Shown here piece after piece: positions 1 to 5,767 of a stretch of 12,979 nucleotides of DNA. Position 1 is the stretch's first letter. Each line of letters starts with the position of its first letter. Made by a program: the position numbers and the translations under genes. The DNA comes from Thermoplasmatales archaeon. Lineage in GTDB: Archaea; Thermoplasmatota; E2; DHVEG-1. Location: positions 1 through 12,979 of the forward strand of contig JAGLML010000018.1 in assembly GCA_023140035.1 (NCBI GenBank), written 5' to 3'. The notes beneath the pieces are model-generated. The model did not search any database, had not been told where the DNA came from, and was given only the letters and a program-made list of their open reading frames with translations.

Positions 1-5
1 TATAG

Positions 6-26
6 GACACACCATAGCGGTGTGTC
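6..26. repeat. Perfect GC-rich hairpin
   Basis: GACACACC (6-13) and GGTGTGTC (19-26) are perfect complements around the 5-nt loop ATAGC. This is very GC-rich for the region. It could be a terminator, a mobile-element end or part of a structured RNA. No T-run follows, so a simple terminator is less likely. Its left context lies outside the window. Confidence 0.6.
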
Positions 27-66
27 GCGTGCGACAGAAAACGTATTATTGTAGATAGAAAAAAAG

Positions 67-125
67 ATAGCTTTTCATCTGCGGGTCTTACACTTACGTT
101 TCAGACCGCGCAGTATTCAAGCTAT
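67..125. other. Long imperfect stem-loop, possible structured RNA
   Basis: ATAGCTT (67-73) pairs with AAGCTAT (119-125). CTGCGGGTCT (79-88) pairs with AGACCGCGCAG (103-113) with a single bulged G. Together they form two stacked stems separated by a 5x5 internal loop and capped by a 14-nt loop. Pairing of 17 bp over 59 nt is unlikely by chance in AT-rich DNA. It could be a small RNA, an end of a decayed insertion sequence, or a processing site. No promoter can be assigned to it with confidence. Confidence 0.45.
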
Positions 126-173
126 TTCAATAAAATAACCCATCCCTTCAAGTTTTTTTACGATAGAATCTAG

Positions 174-296
174 GAGAGAGATGGTGTTAAACGACATAGT
201 GGAAAATCAAAGTACCAAACAGCGAAGGAACTTAGTGTGTCTCTTAATGCAGTTTATCATATAGCAAAAGATCTCCATAGTCGACCGTGTGGCTGA
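174..296 (+). pseudogene. Helix-turn-helix protein relic (transposase- or recombinase-like)
   Basis: The frame 174-296 encodes about 40 residues ending in TGA and has no start codon. It contains a typical helix-turn-helix pattern, KYQTAKELSVSLNAVYHIAKDL, best read as two pieces: KYQTAKELSVS (helix 1 and turn) and LNAVYHIAKDL (recognition helix). The same frame is open further left, back to about position 18, but is interrupted by a TAG at 171-173. The stretch before that TAG (around 141-170) reads like protein and may be the upstream part of the same gene. This looks like the N-terminal DNA-binding part of a decayed mobile-element gene. Assignment to a particular transposase family is not possible from the sequence alone. 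Confidence 0.4.
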
Positions 297-388
297 CATA
301 TATCCTGTCCTAACACAATTCTATTGCAACATAATGTTTTTGATTTCATGCAGGTGAAAATAATTATACGAAGCAACAAAATTATAAA

Positions 389-748
389 TCAAAAGCGTTT
401 TCTATTCTCTCTCATCAATTCTATAATCTCTTTTCCAAAGTCTGTAAGTTTGTATAACTTAACTGCATTATTTTTTCCAATATTGATTTGTTCAACCAGA
501 TTAAGACTGATAAGAGACTCATCACCTCTATATCTATTATTCATCCCTCGTACAGCACCGATGACGTTCGTGGGAGTTGTATTAACGTTATATGCAATCT
601 CAGACGTGTAACTCCCGCTCGGGCTAATGTCGAAAAGATACTCTGCAATCTTTTTCCTAACATTGCTTCTCCTTAGTGACCGTATTACAAGAGGTTTCAA
701 TATATCTGGAGAAGCAACTGTCCCATCACTATCTTGCATCCCATCCAC
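389..748 (-). CDS. Winged helix-turn-helix transcriptional regulator
   Basis: This is a 119-residue cytoplasmic DNA-binding protein. Residues about 28-60 (RSNVRKKIAEYLFDISPSGS, then YTSEIAYNVNTTPTNVIGAV) form a helix-turn-helix, with SGSYTSEIA as the helix-turn and PTNVIGAVRGM as the recognition helix. The wing and C-terminal helix follow (LVEQINIGKNNAVKLYKLTD, then FGKEIIELM). This arrangement matches small winged-helix regulators that are frequent in methanosarcinal genomes (family knowledge; the regulated genes are unknown). A TATA-like CTTTATTAAT lies at 785-776 on the minus strand, about 32 bp upstream of the chosen ATG, which implies a very short leader. ATG at 739 is an alternative start. 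The gene stands alone, with relics on one side and a long non-coding region on the other. Confidence 0.8.
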   Translation of the reverse strand: MDGMQDSDGTVASPDILKPLVIRSLRRSNVRKKIAEYLFDISPSGSYTSEIAYNVNTTPTNVIGAVRGMNNRYRGDESLISLNLVEQINIGKNNAVKLYKLTDFGKEIIELMRENRKRF

Positions 749-855
749 TTAGTAATGCAACTAATGTTATTTGTTATTAATAAAGTAATCGGTTAATTCA
801 ACACGATCTGAAAATGAATTAAAATGGGATTTAGCCAGAGCATATTCATTTATTT

Positions 856-931
856 AACTCTCGAACTTGGGGGTAGCTCATGGGCAGGAAAAAGTTGCCC
901 ATAAGTGAGTCTTCGTGGGCGAGTTTTTTAT
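856..931 (+). ncRNA. Candidate small structured RNA ending in a T-run
   Basis: AACTC (856-860) pairs with GAGTT (921-925), enclosing a strong internal hairpin ATGGGCA (880-886) / TGCCCAT (896-902) with a 9-nt loop. A further CTC/GAG extension (877-879 with 907-909) is possible. The structure ends at GAGTTTTTTA, a T-run as expected for archaeal termination. Its GC content is well above the flanks and no convincing ORF crosses it. It may be a small RNA or only an elaborate terminator. The strand is inferred from the T-run. Confidence 0.35.
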
Positions 932-987
932 AACATAATTGCAAATACCTATTAACGTTCTATCCATTTTCCTTCATTGGTAACTAA

Positions 988-1119
988 ATGATTGAAGACA
1001 TATAAGGTAAAGGTCTAAGTAAAGAAGAGATTACTGAGTTACCGATAAAATTGGGTAATTTCTACAGTTTTACTCCTGGAACAGAGTTAATACGGGCCAT
1101 TTTTCTTCCTGTAAAGTGA
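988..1119 (+). pseudogene. Possible coding relic interrupted by TAA
   Basis: Starting at ATG 988, the frame encodes five residues and then hits TAA at 1003-1005. The same frame continues for 37 codons with protein-like content (GKGLSKEEITELPIKLG and onward) to TGA at 1117. No SD motif is clear. GLSKEEI resembles the start of a helix-turn-helix in mobile-element proteins, but the match is too short to name. Nothing else was recognised between 932 and 1124. Confidence 0.2.
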
Positions 1120-1124
1120 TATGT

Positions 1125-1309
1125 TTATTTTATGTGAATGTCCTTAATTTTTTTCAAGGTTTTTTCTGCTCTTGATGGCCCTCTGGCATTGATCTCCAAA
1201 AGGATAGTAATTCTGTGATCAATTCGGTTTTCCAAAGCATAAAATCTATATCATTTTCAGGTAGGTCCTGTTTATTATTTGTAGACTCATCATTCTTAAT
1301 ATTAACCAT
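1125..1309 (-). pseudogene. Small gene, apparently split by a frameshift
   Basis: From ATG at 1309 one frame gives a 51-residue protein ending at TGA 1154. The composition changes after about residue 23. From roughly 1240 onward the neighbouring frame reads more like protein (ENRIDHRITILLEI, then NARGPSRAEKTLKKIK) and ends at TAA 1125. Adding one base near 1240 would join the two parts into one protein of about 61 residues, rich in charged helices. A GAGGAG motif lies immediately before the ATG, with unusually tight spacing. A clear TATA box and upstream palindrome (1346-1373) mark a real promoter. The product is not recognised. It is either a recent pseudogene, a sequencing error, or a genuine 51-residue protein. 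Confidence 0.45.
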
Positions 1310-1345
1310 TCTCCTCTACTAGTGTGATAATATTTGACAATATTA

Positions 1346-1373
1346 CTATATATAACTATCGTGACAAAATGTC
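1346..1373 (-). promoter_or_regulatory. Promoter with GACATTTTGTC operator (copy A)
   Basis: Read on the minus strand, the palindrome GACATTTTGTC (1373-1363, extending to TGACA/TGTCA arms) is followed by the TATA box TTATATATA (about 1355-1347). Centre-to-centre spacing is about 17 bp. The palindrome centre lies 59 bp from the ATG at 1309. Position upstream of TATA/BRE is where archaeal activators usually bind. The same module recurs at 1634-1662 and, half-conserved, at 2511-2537. Confidence 0.6.
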
Positions 1374-1478
1374 ATAACGAAAAAATACCCTTACTACCTT
1401 TTTTTCTCCATAAACACCCTGCGTTCACGTTGAAAAAATCCTATCTAAAGAAACTATGAAAGATAAAAAGAGATTTTA

Positions 1479-1598
1479 TTATGGCATTTGAGTGAGTTGT
1501 TTGATCATTTTGTTTAATACAAAGATTTCTATGACGGATTCTATCTCGTTCAATTCATACAGGGTTTTTATCCCGGTGACTCCTAGCATTTTTCTCAT
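1479..1598 (-). CDS. 39-residue hypothetical protein
   Basis: This short minus-strand gene has a very strong Shine-Dalgarno, AAGGAGG, at 1607-1601 and its own TATA box at about 1644-1634. The product is 39 residues, beginning MRKMLGVTGIKTLYELNEIE and continuing as a likely amphipathic helix to a C-terminal proline. The SD is only 2 nt from the first ATG. The ATG three codons later (1589) has 11-nt spacing and could be the true start. The promoter carries the same upstream palindrome, at the same distance, as the small gene at 1309, which implies co-regulation. I do not recognise a family. It could be a small regulatory peptide or the remaining N-terminus of a shortened gene. Confidence 0.5.
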   Translation of the reverse strand: MRKMLGVTGIKTLYELNEIESVIEIFVLNKMIKQLTQMP

Positions 1599-1633
1599 TT
1601 CCTCCTTTTTCTACGTTATACTTTCTCACTAAT

Positions 1634-1662
1634 GTTATATAAACATATCCAGACAAAATGTC
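1634..1662 (-). promoter_or_regulatory. Promoter with GACATTTTGTC operator (copy B)
   Basis: On the minus strand, GACATTTTGTC (1662-1652) precedes the TATA box GTTTATATAAC (1644-1634) with 17 bp between centres. The palindrome centre is 59 bp from the ATG at 1598, identical to copy A. The TATA box itself sits in a small inverted repeat (ATGTT/AACAT, 1632-1646). The flank TTCATTTTGACATTTT is shared with copy C at 2503-2518. Confidence 0.65.
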
Positions 1663-1765
1663 AAAATGAAAGAATCCACTCCTGTGTTTTGTGGGAGGAT
1701 AAAAAGGAGTTGAAAAAGTGAAATAGCTAGTATAAAAAAGTATGTAAAATCTGCTCTGTTGAATT

Positions 1766-1809
1766 GGCGGGTGTAGGGTGGTGACTCTCTTGGGTGGTGA
1801 ATGCGGGAG
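1766..1809 (+). repeat. G-rich tract with direct repeat GGGTGGTGA
   Basis: GGGTGGTGA occurs at 1776-1784 and 1792-1800, 16 bp apart. It sits within a stretch that has four separate GGG runs (from GGCGGG at 1766 to GCGGGAGG near 1810). In this AT-rich setting the tract is compositionally odd and could fold as a G-quadruplex. It lies about 35-80 bp upstream of the TATA box serving the small gene at 1909. No gene is evident between 1663 and 1908. Confidence 0.4.
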
Positions 1810-1908
1810 GTTGAATTATTCAAATTGTAAAAACGACAAGCAATGTTTATATAATAGAAACACAAGAGTATAACACATAGTATTAGTGTATGTCGATGGA
1901 GAGAAGAT

Positions 1909-2022
1909 ATGAAAAGAGAATGTAAAGATCATGAAAAACCAGATTCATTCTTAGAATCAAATAATAAGTATATCTTTAGGTTAGGTACTAAGAAAGATAA
2001 TTATAGAGTATATACAAATTAG
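1909..2022 (+). CDS. 37-residue hypothetical protein
   Basis: An ATG preceded by GGAGAG (1898-1903, 5-nt spacing) opens a 37-codon frame ending in TAG. A good TATA box, GTTTATATAA (1844-1853), lies about 60 bp upstream, which leaves a leader of roughly 30 nt. The product is highly charged and hydrophilic, with one Cys and one His near the N-terminus (KRECKDHEKPDSF), and has no membrane segment. No family is recognised. The combination of TATA box and correctly spaced SD makes it more likely real than a random ORF. It does not carry the upstream palindrome seen at the neighbouring small genes. Confidence 0.45.
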   Translation: MKRECKDHEKPDSFLESNNKYIFRLGTKKDNYRVYTN

Positions 2023-2101
2023 CAGTGTTTTTGTTGACTATTCGGGTTGCAAAATCATTTAAATTTTAGTGCTGACTTAAAAATAGCTTTTTTGAGTATG
2101 A

Positions 2102-2123
2102 AAGGTTTTTATGAAGAAACCTT
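2102..2123 (+). promoter_or_regulatory. Hairpin before the 2151 regulator
   Basis: AAGGTTT (2102-2108) and AAACCTT (2117-2123) are perfect complements around an 8-nt loop. The right arm runs into CTTAATTTAA (2121-2130), a TATA-like stretch about 25 bp from ATG 2151. The hairpin may be a terminator of the upstream small gene, or in DNA form an inverted-repeat operator overlapping the next promoter. Confidence 0.35.
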
Positions 2124-2150
2124 AATTTAATGCACATAGTATAAATCTAT

Positions 2151-2423
2151 ATGATCGGATTCATTGAATTAGAACAAACAAAAGGTACTTTAGAAACCCT
2201 GATGGTTTTATTAAAAAAAGGAGATACGAGGTCAACATATCTTATAAAGTCCATCTCTGCCAGTAGGGAAACTTTTTATAAAATCGTAAAAATACTCAAA
2301 AAGTATGGATTGGTTAAAAAATTATACATTGAAGACCAAGATATTCTTATATGGTCTCTTACTCCCAAAGGCAAAGAAATCGCTAAACTTTTAATCGAAA
2401 TAGAAAAAAAACTTAACCCATAG
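2151..2423 (+). CDS. Winged helix-turn-helix regulator
   Basis: This is a 90-residue protein with the helix order of a minimal winged-helix DNA-binding domain. GTLETLMVLLKKG (about 12-24) is helix 1. TYLIKSISASRETFYKIVKI (about 30-49) is the helix-turn-helix, with the recognition helix at SRETFYKIVKILKKYGLV. A beta-wing follows (KKLYIEDQDILIWSLTPKG), then a C-terminal helix ending in the Lys-rich tail. This resembles MarR/PadR-like and 'repressor-type' archaeal wHTH proteins (family knowledge). No effector domain is present. No SD precedes ATG 2151, and the TATA-like element about 25 bp upstream suggests a leaderless mRNA. The target is unknown. The exported-protein gene downstream at 2581 is a plausible candidate but has its own promoter. 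Confidence 0.75.
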   Translation: MIGFIELEQTKGTLETLMVLLKKGDTRSTYLIKSISASRETFYKIVKILKKYGLVKKLYIEDQDILIWSLTPKGKEIAKLLIEIEKKLNP

Positions 2424-2510
2424 GGGGAGACTGAAAATAATGCGTGGATTGAGCAATTATGTCAAAATTTTATGAATAGGAGACTTTAAAGGACGTAGTT
2501 TTTTCATTTT

Positions 2511-2537
2511 GACATTTTTACAGTATAAATTTATATA
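2511..2537 (+). promoter_or_regulatory. Promoter with half-conserved operator (copy C)
   Basis: TTCATTTTGACATTTT (2503-2518) is identical to the copy B flank. The right half-site, GTC in A and B, has changed to TAC (2519-2521). The TATA box TTTATATA (2530-2537) starts exactly 12 bases after GACATTTT, as in copy B. It drives the exported protein at 2581. Loss of one half-site may mean weaker or different control. Confidence 0.55.
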
Positions 2538-2580
2538 GTATCAATGACAAATAAATATATATAATATGGGTGAGAGGGAC

Positions 2581-3501
2581 ATGAAAAAGTTGATAACATA
2601 CTTGTTAGTATATATTCTAATTTCAACAACGTTTACAATTATACTTTCTAGTGCCACTGCAATTGATTCAATAGAGGGCAATAGTGTGATTTATACTTTT
2701 AGACCGACAGGGGATATTGTTCTTGAATGGGTTCCTGGTTCAGGGAGAGGCTATACGGAAGTGGATGACGAAATCCCTGATGAAACAAAAACCTATATCA
2801 GTACATCTTTTAACGGAAGAAAAGACTTGTACTTTATTACTCCATTAGCAATATCAGAGATTAAAAACGTTACAGTGTACGGGAGGTTTATTACAGATTT
2901 TATAGGTTCAAGATTTAGCGTGCTAATATATGAAAAGTCAACCTCCTCCATTGAATATTCTACACCGATTCAGCTAAGCGGGAAAGGTAAATGGGAGACG
3001 ATATCACATACCTGGGAAACAAATCCTTTTACCGGAACGGGTTGGAATGATAGTGATGTTGCAGATTTGGGAATAGGAATCCTTGCAGACTATTGCGATC
3101 AGGGTAGTGCTGTATTCTGCACTCAAGTATATGCTGAAGTTGCATGTAGCAACTTGGATCCACCTGATCAAGACGATAGCGATAATGATACAGGAGATGA
3201 TGGGGGGGATGACCCCACACCTGAGACTCCTCCCGATGAGGAGAACCCTAACAATTTTATAGAAAAAATCGAAGAAATGGATTTACATAAAGGGTTGAAG
3301 AAGAGTTTAACGTCTAAGTTAAAAAATGCAGTTAAATCTTTAGATAAAAATCGACTAAATGCTGCGGAGAATAAAATTGGTGCCTTTATAAATCACGTTA
3401 GAGCGCAGAATGGAAAGAAACTTACCTATCAGAAAGGGATTATATTAATCGATATTAGTAAACAAATAATTGAACACATCAAAGCAGAGAATTACAAATA
3501 A
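2581..3501 (+). CDS. Exported protein with FIMAH-like C-terminal domain
   Basis: The product is 306 residues from ATG 2581, chosen because GGTGAG (2569-2574) lies 6 nt upstream. The in-frame ATG at 2566 lies before that SD. Residues 1-27 form a signal peptide (MKKLITYLLVYILI..., likely cut after SSATA). Residues 28-190 look beta-rich with three cysteines (172, 180, 189) and the pattern GWNDSDVADLGIGI, typical of extracellular beta-sandwiches. Residues 193-225 are an acidic Asp/Pro linker. Residues 226-301 are helical and include LKKSLTSKLKNAVKSL, LNAAENKIGAFINHV and AQNGKKLT, closely matching my recollection of the FIMAH domain found at the C-termini of secreted proteins. The protein is therefore probably released or bound to the cell surface. 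No transmembrane anchor is seen. Its exact function is unknown. Confidence 0.75.
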   Translation: MKKLITYLLVYILISTTFTIILSSATAIDSIEGNSVIYTFRPTGDIVLEWVPGSGRGYTEVDDEIPDETKTYISTSFNGRKDLYFITPLAISEIKNVTVYGRFITDFIGSRFSVLIYEKSTSSIEYSTPIQLSGKGKWETISHTWETNPFTGTGWNDSDVADLGIGILADYCDQGSAVFCTQVYAEVACSNLDPPDQDDSDNDTGDDGGDDPTPETPPDEENPNNFIEKIEEMDLHKGLKKSLTSKLKNAVKSLDKNRLNAAENKIGAFINHVRAQNGKKLTYQKGIILIDISKQIIEHIKAENYK

Positions 3502-3819
3502 CAAAGTTGTATAAATCCTTTAATCAAGCTTAAGCATGGATTAATGGGCACCTATGTTAAGTCCGCCAACATTATTCTTTAATATCAATTTACTGGTTTT
3601 TTGCGTTCTGAGAAATAGTAAGATTTAGAAGAATAAGTAACAATTATCATTTTTTTCATTCTATAGAATACAATTTTGCACCTAACGTCTATGTTTTCTT
3701 CTGGCTAAAAACAAAATTGGCAGTAATATTATTGTACAGATTTCATTTCCACAATTTACCACTAAATAGAGGTTGATTAGAGAAGAAAAGAAGAGAAGTT
3801 AAAGAGTTTATTGTTTTAA
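3502..3819. other. Intergenic region between convergent genes
   Basis: No gene is supported here. TTAATC (3520-3525) and GATTAA (3539-3544) form a weak hairpin 20 bp past the exported-protein stop. T-rich runs (for example the 6-T run near 3597) could terminate the plus-strand gene. On the other side, the purine run at 3779-3799 reads as a pyrimidine-rich tract on the minus strand just after the surface-protein stop, a plausible archaeal terminator. Confidence 0.4.
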
Positions 3820-4965
3820 CTAGCTGGTTGGTGTTCTAAATATATAATATATCGTTGCGTAATAATCTCCAGGTAATTGACCAAATGGAATATTACATTT
3901 GTAACCTACATTATTTATTATTTTAGACGTGTTATTATCTTCTGCATCAACAGATGTTGTTGAAGAACCATAAAGATAAATCGGTCCACTCCCCGTAAAA
4001 TTGGTAAATGTGGTCAGATTTCCACCCTGCACCAACATTGTTTGATTAGACATATTTGCAGTAGGATGTGTTTTATGGAGAAATGTGTCTATATCAACAG
4101 ATAAAGAATAGTTTACATTTGAACGAGTAGTAATATTTACACTGGAGGCTGCAGATTCATTACCAGGGATACCTTGGATAGAGGGCATTCCTGCACTTAC
4201 GATCTCTGTATAAGAGTAAACTCCAAACTCATCGATTACACTGACTGTACTTGGCCCTGAGGCGTCTTCCCCGCTGTCTGTAACTGATATTTTGAAATTC
4301 CACGACCAAATGTCATTAAAAGCACTGGTAATGTTGTTCCAACTGCCATCTCCAGGTGCATACCTAAGCTGATAACCAGGTGTAAACAAGAATGTCAAGT
4401 TACGGCATTCAGTGAACCCGGCGCTACCATTTGGATCAGTTTCAACTGTTTCTATAAAGTTTCCCTTGGTTACTTCATCATCAGGCCACAACATAGTGTA
4501 GTTAGCAACCCCCGTTGTATTTTCATACTGCAATAACATGTTAAGGTTTCCACCAAGATTCCCGCTGTTATTGTATGTTGTGCTTTCACTACCGTTATCG
4601 TACCATGCACTAATATCGATATAGTCTATATCATCCCATCCTTGGTCACTACTGATAGTAATGCAAAATTTATGCTCTTGATTGACATCAATCTGTGAGT
4701 TTAATTTAGAAAAACCGGCTTTAGTTTGAAGATCATACCAGAGGATTCTTGGATTAGTGTCCAAACCTGGTGGTGGAGGTGGCGGTGGTTCTTCTCCAGG
4801 AATTGTTATTCTAATTTGCGAGTTACTATCTGAGTATGTAGTGATGTCTGCTGCATAGGCGGTTTTTACTATGGGGACTACAACTATTGGAACGCTAATA
4901 AAAGCAGAGAGTAATAGTAAAACTGATAAAAAAGTAGTAAATTTTTTTATTTTCGTTTGTTCCAT
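3820..4965 (-). CDS. Exported surface protein with polyproline hinge
   Basis: The product is 381 residues from ATG 4965. A Lys-rich start and a long hydrophobic run (residues about 9-33) end in TAYA, predicting signal-peptide cleavage near residue 38. A run of seven prolines (60-66) follows as a hinge. The rest is beta-rich and heavily Asn/Ser/Thr-laden with many N-x-S/T sites, typical of glycosylated archaeal envelope proteins. The end (FGQLPGDYYATIYYIFRT) resembles the last strands of an immunoglobulin-like or WxL/coat-type beta-sandwich. There is no C-terminal anchor. In-frame ATGs at 4977, 4989 and 5001 are alternative starts. The TATA box near 5030 would place transcription start about 5005, so 5001 or 4989 is possible with a near-leaderless mRNA. 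The frame stays open to 5121, but that part lies above the promoter and is unlikely to be coding. It may be a structural surface or adhesion protein; function not established. Confidence 0.75.
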   Translation of the reverse strand: MEQTKIKKFTTFLSVLLLLSAFISVPIVVVPIVKTAYAADITTYSDSNSQIRITIPGEEPPPPPPPGLDTNPRILWYDLQTKAGFSKLNSQIDVNQEHKFCITISSDQGWDDIDYIDISAWYDNGSESTTYNNSGNLGGNLNMLLQYENTTGVANYTMLWPDDEVTKGNFIETVETDPNGSAGFTECRNLTFLFTPGYQLRYAPGDGSWNNITSAFNDIWSWNFKISVTDSGEDASGPSTVSVIDEFGVYSYTEIVSAGMPSIQGIPGNESAASSVNITTRSNVNYSLSVDIDTFLHKTHPTANMSNQTMLVQGGNLTTFTNFTGSGPIYLYGSSTTSVDAEDNNTSKIINNVGYKCNIPFGQLPGDYYATIYYIFRTPTS

Positions 4966-5020
4966 CTTTCCTTTCATTTCGAATGCCATTGTTTCTTCCA
5001 TATACCGTGATATCTTAGAG

Positions 5021-5039
5021 CACGATAATTTATATCGTG
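5021..5039 (-). promoter_or_regulatory. Palindromic operator enclosing a TATA box
   Basis: CACGATA (5021-5027) and TATCGTG (5033-5039) are perfect complements around ATTTA. On the minus strand the centre reads TATAAATT, a TATA box placed about 25-30 bp before ATG 5001. A dimeric repressor binding here would block TBP, so the surface-protein gene is probably repressible. The palindrome differs from the GACATTTTGTC and ATAGATT/AATCTAT sites elsewhere in the window. Confidence 0.6.
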
Positions 5040-5121
5040 TATAATGTTCACAAGAAACACTATATAAAGCTTTGGCGGTGGAAAAGCAAACTGTAAAGAT
5101 TACAAAACGACAAATTGACAC

Positions 5122-5585
5122 TAAAAATCATGGAGTAAAATAGACTGCAACAAAACAAAAAAATGAATTGGTTTTTATACTAATTTTATTTCCATAATTA
5201 CAATATGGAATTAAAAAAGAAAAAGAAACAGATGTAGAAGAAAATGAATATATTGTTTGATTTTTGGCTGGGTATCAGAGGGGCTATGTTACTGTTTTTG
5301 CCGAAAAATTCGACGAAATTTTTCAAAAAACCTCTTTTTCTATTTTTATTTTGTAACTTTGAGTAGTAACACTGACTTGCTTCGTGTAATAAAAATTATT
5401 GCAAGATGGTACTGGAATATCCATAGGAATAGTTCCAAACTAGGGTTATCGTATCTCATTACTCCTATACCGGGTAGTGGCATAAAACAGGATACCAAAA
5501 CATAATTGTACATAGCAGATTTTTCCATTAGTGTTTTATATCAAAAAGTGATTAACTTTAATGGAATTTGTAAAAGGAGAGATGG
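5122..5585. other. Non-coding stretch with a strong AT hairpin
   Basis: No ORF here has an SD or protein-like composition. GAAAAATT (5303-5310) and AATTTTTC (5317-5324) form a perfect 8-bp hairpin with a CGACGA loop, extended by TTTTG/CAAAA flanks with a CC bulge. The T-rich stretch after it (5334-5359) would terminate plus-strand transcripts. A TATA box, TTTATATC (about 5535-5542), lies some 45-50 bp before the small ORF at 5586 and probably drives the kinase operon. Confidence 0.4.
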
Positions 5586-5681
5586 ATGGGAAATAAAAAT
5601 AAGTCTCTTATTACTGGAGAGTTTGTTACTATTTTAGATCATGTAAAGATAATGCTGTTGTTTTTAGAGATTGTTCAATGA
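5586..5681 (+). CDS. 31-residue leader ORF of the kinase operon
   Basis: An ATG with a well-spaced AAGGAG SD (5574-5579) opens a 31-codon frame (MGNKNKSLITGEFVTILDHV and onward) ending in TGA at 5679-5681. The last A-T-G-A overlaps the start of the next small ORF. The first 20 residues and the next ORF's reading appear to belong together if one base is inserted near 5645, so this may be the front half of a frameshifted gene of about 60 residues. Alternatively it is a translated leader peptide. No family is recognised. Confidence 0.35.
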   Translation: MGNKNKSLITGEFVTILDHVKIMLLFLEIVQ

Positions 5682-5767
5682 ATGATGAATCTGAAGTTGT
5701 AAAAAGTTATAAGGAAAACCGAAGAGAAACAAAAATGATGCTAAATAATAAATGGTGTAGAAAATGA
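5678..5767 (+). CDS. 29-residue ORF overlapping the kinase start
   Basis: ATG 5678 overlaps the previous stop (ATGA) and its own TGA at 5765-5767 overlaps the kinase ATG at 5764 (ATGA again). The product is short and charged (MNDESEVVKSYKENRRET and onward). The frame is open upstream to before 5640 with plausible coding (KDNAVVFRDCS), which supports a frameshift relic joined to the ORF at 5586. As it stands, the nested overlaps could couple translation of the kinase to the upstream ORFs. Confidence 0.3.
   Translation: MNDESEVVKSYKENRRETKMMLNNKWCRK

Noticed and set aside
171..173. TAG in the helix-turn-helix relic read as pyrrolysine
   Set aside because: Some methanosarcinal species use UAG for pyrrolysine, but this frame lacks a start and a promoter and overlaps structured DNA. 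Decay explains it better.
1635..1865. Open frame of 76 codons on the minus strand
   Set aside because: It overlaps promoter copy B and the G-rich tract, has no SD, and its composition is low-complexity and unlike its neighbours.
5000..5121. N-terminal extension of the surface protein to 5121
   Set aside because: This part lies upstream of the TATA box and palindrome, and the predicted residues do not resemble a signal peptide start.
5257..5528. Two opposing open frames (82 and 60 codons)
   Set aside because: No SD or recognisable domain, and the plus frame crosses the AT hairpin at 5303-5324. Composition looks random.
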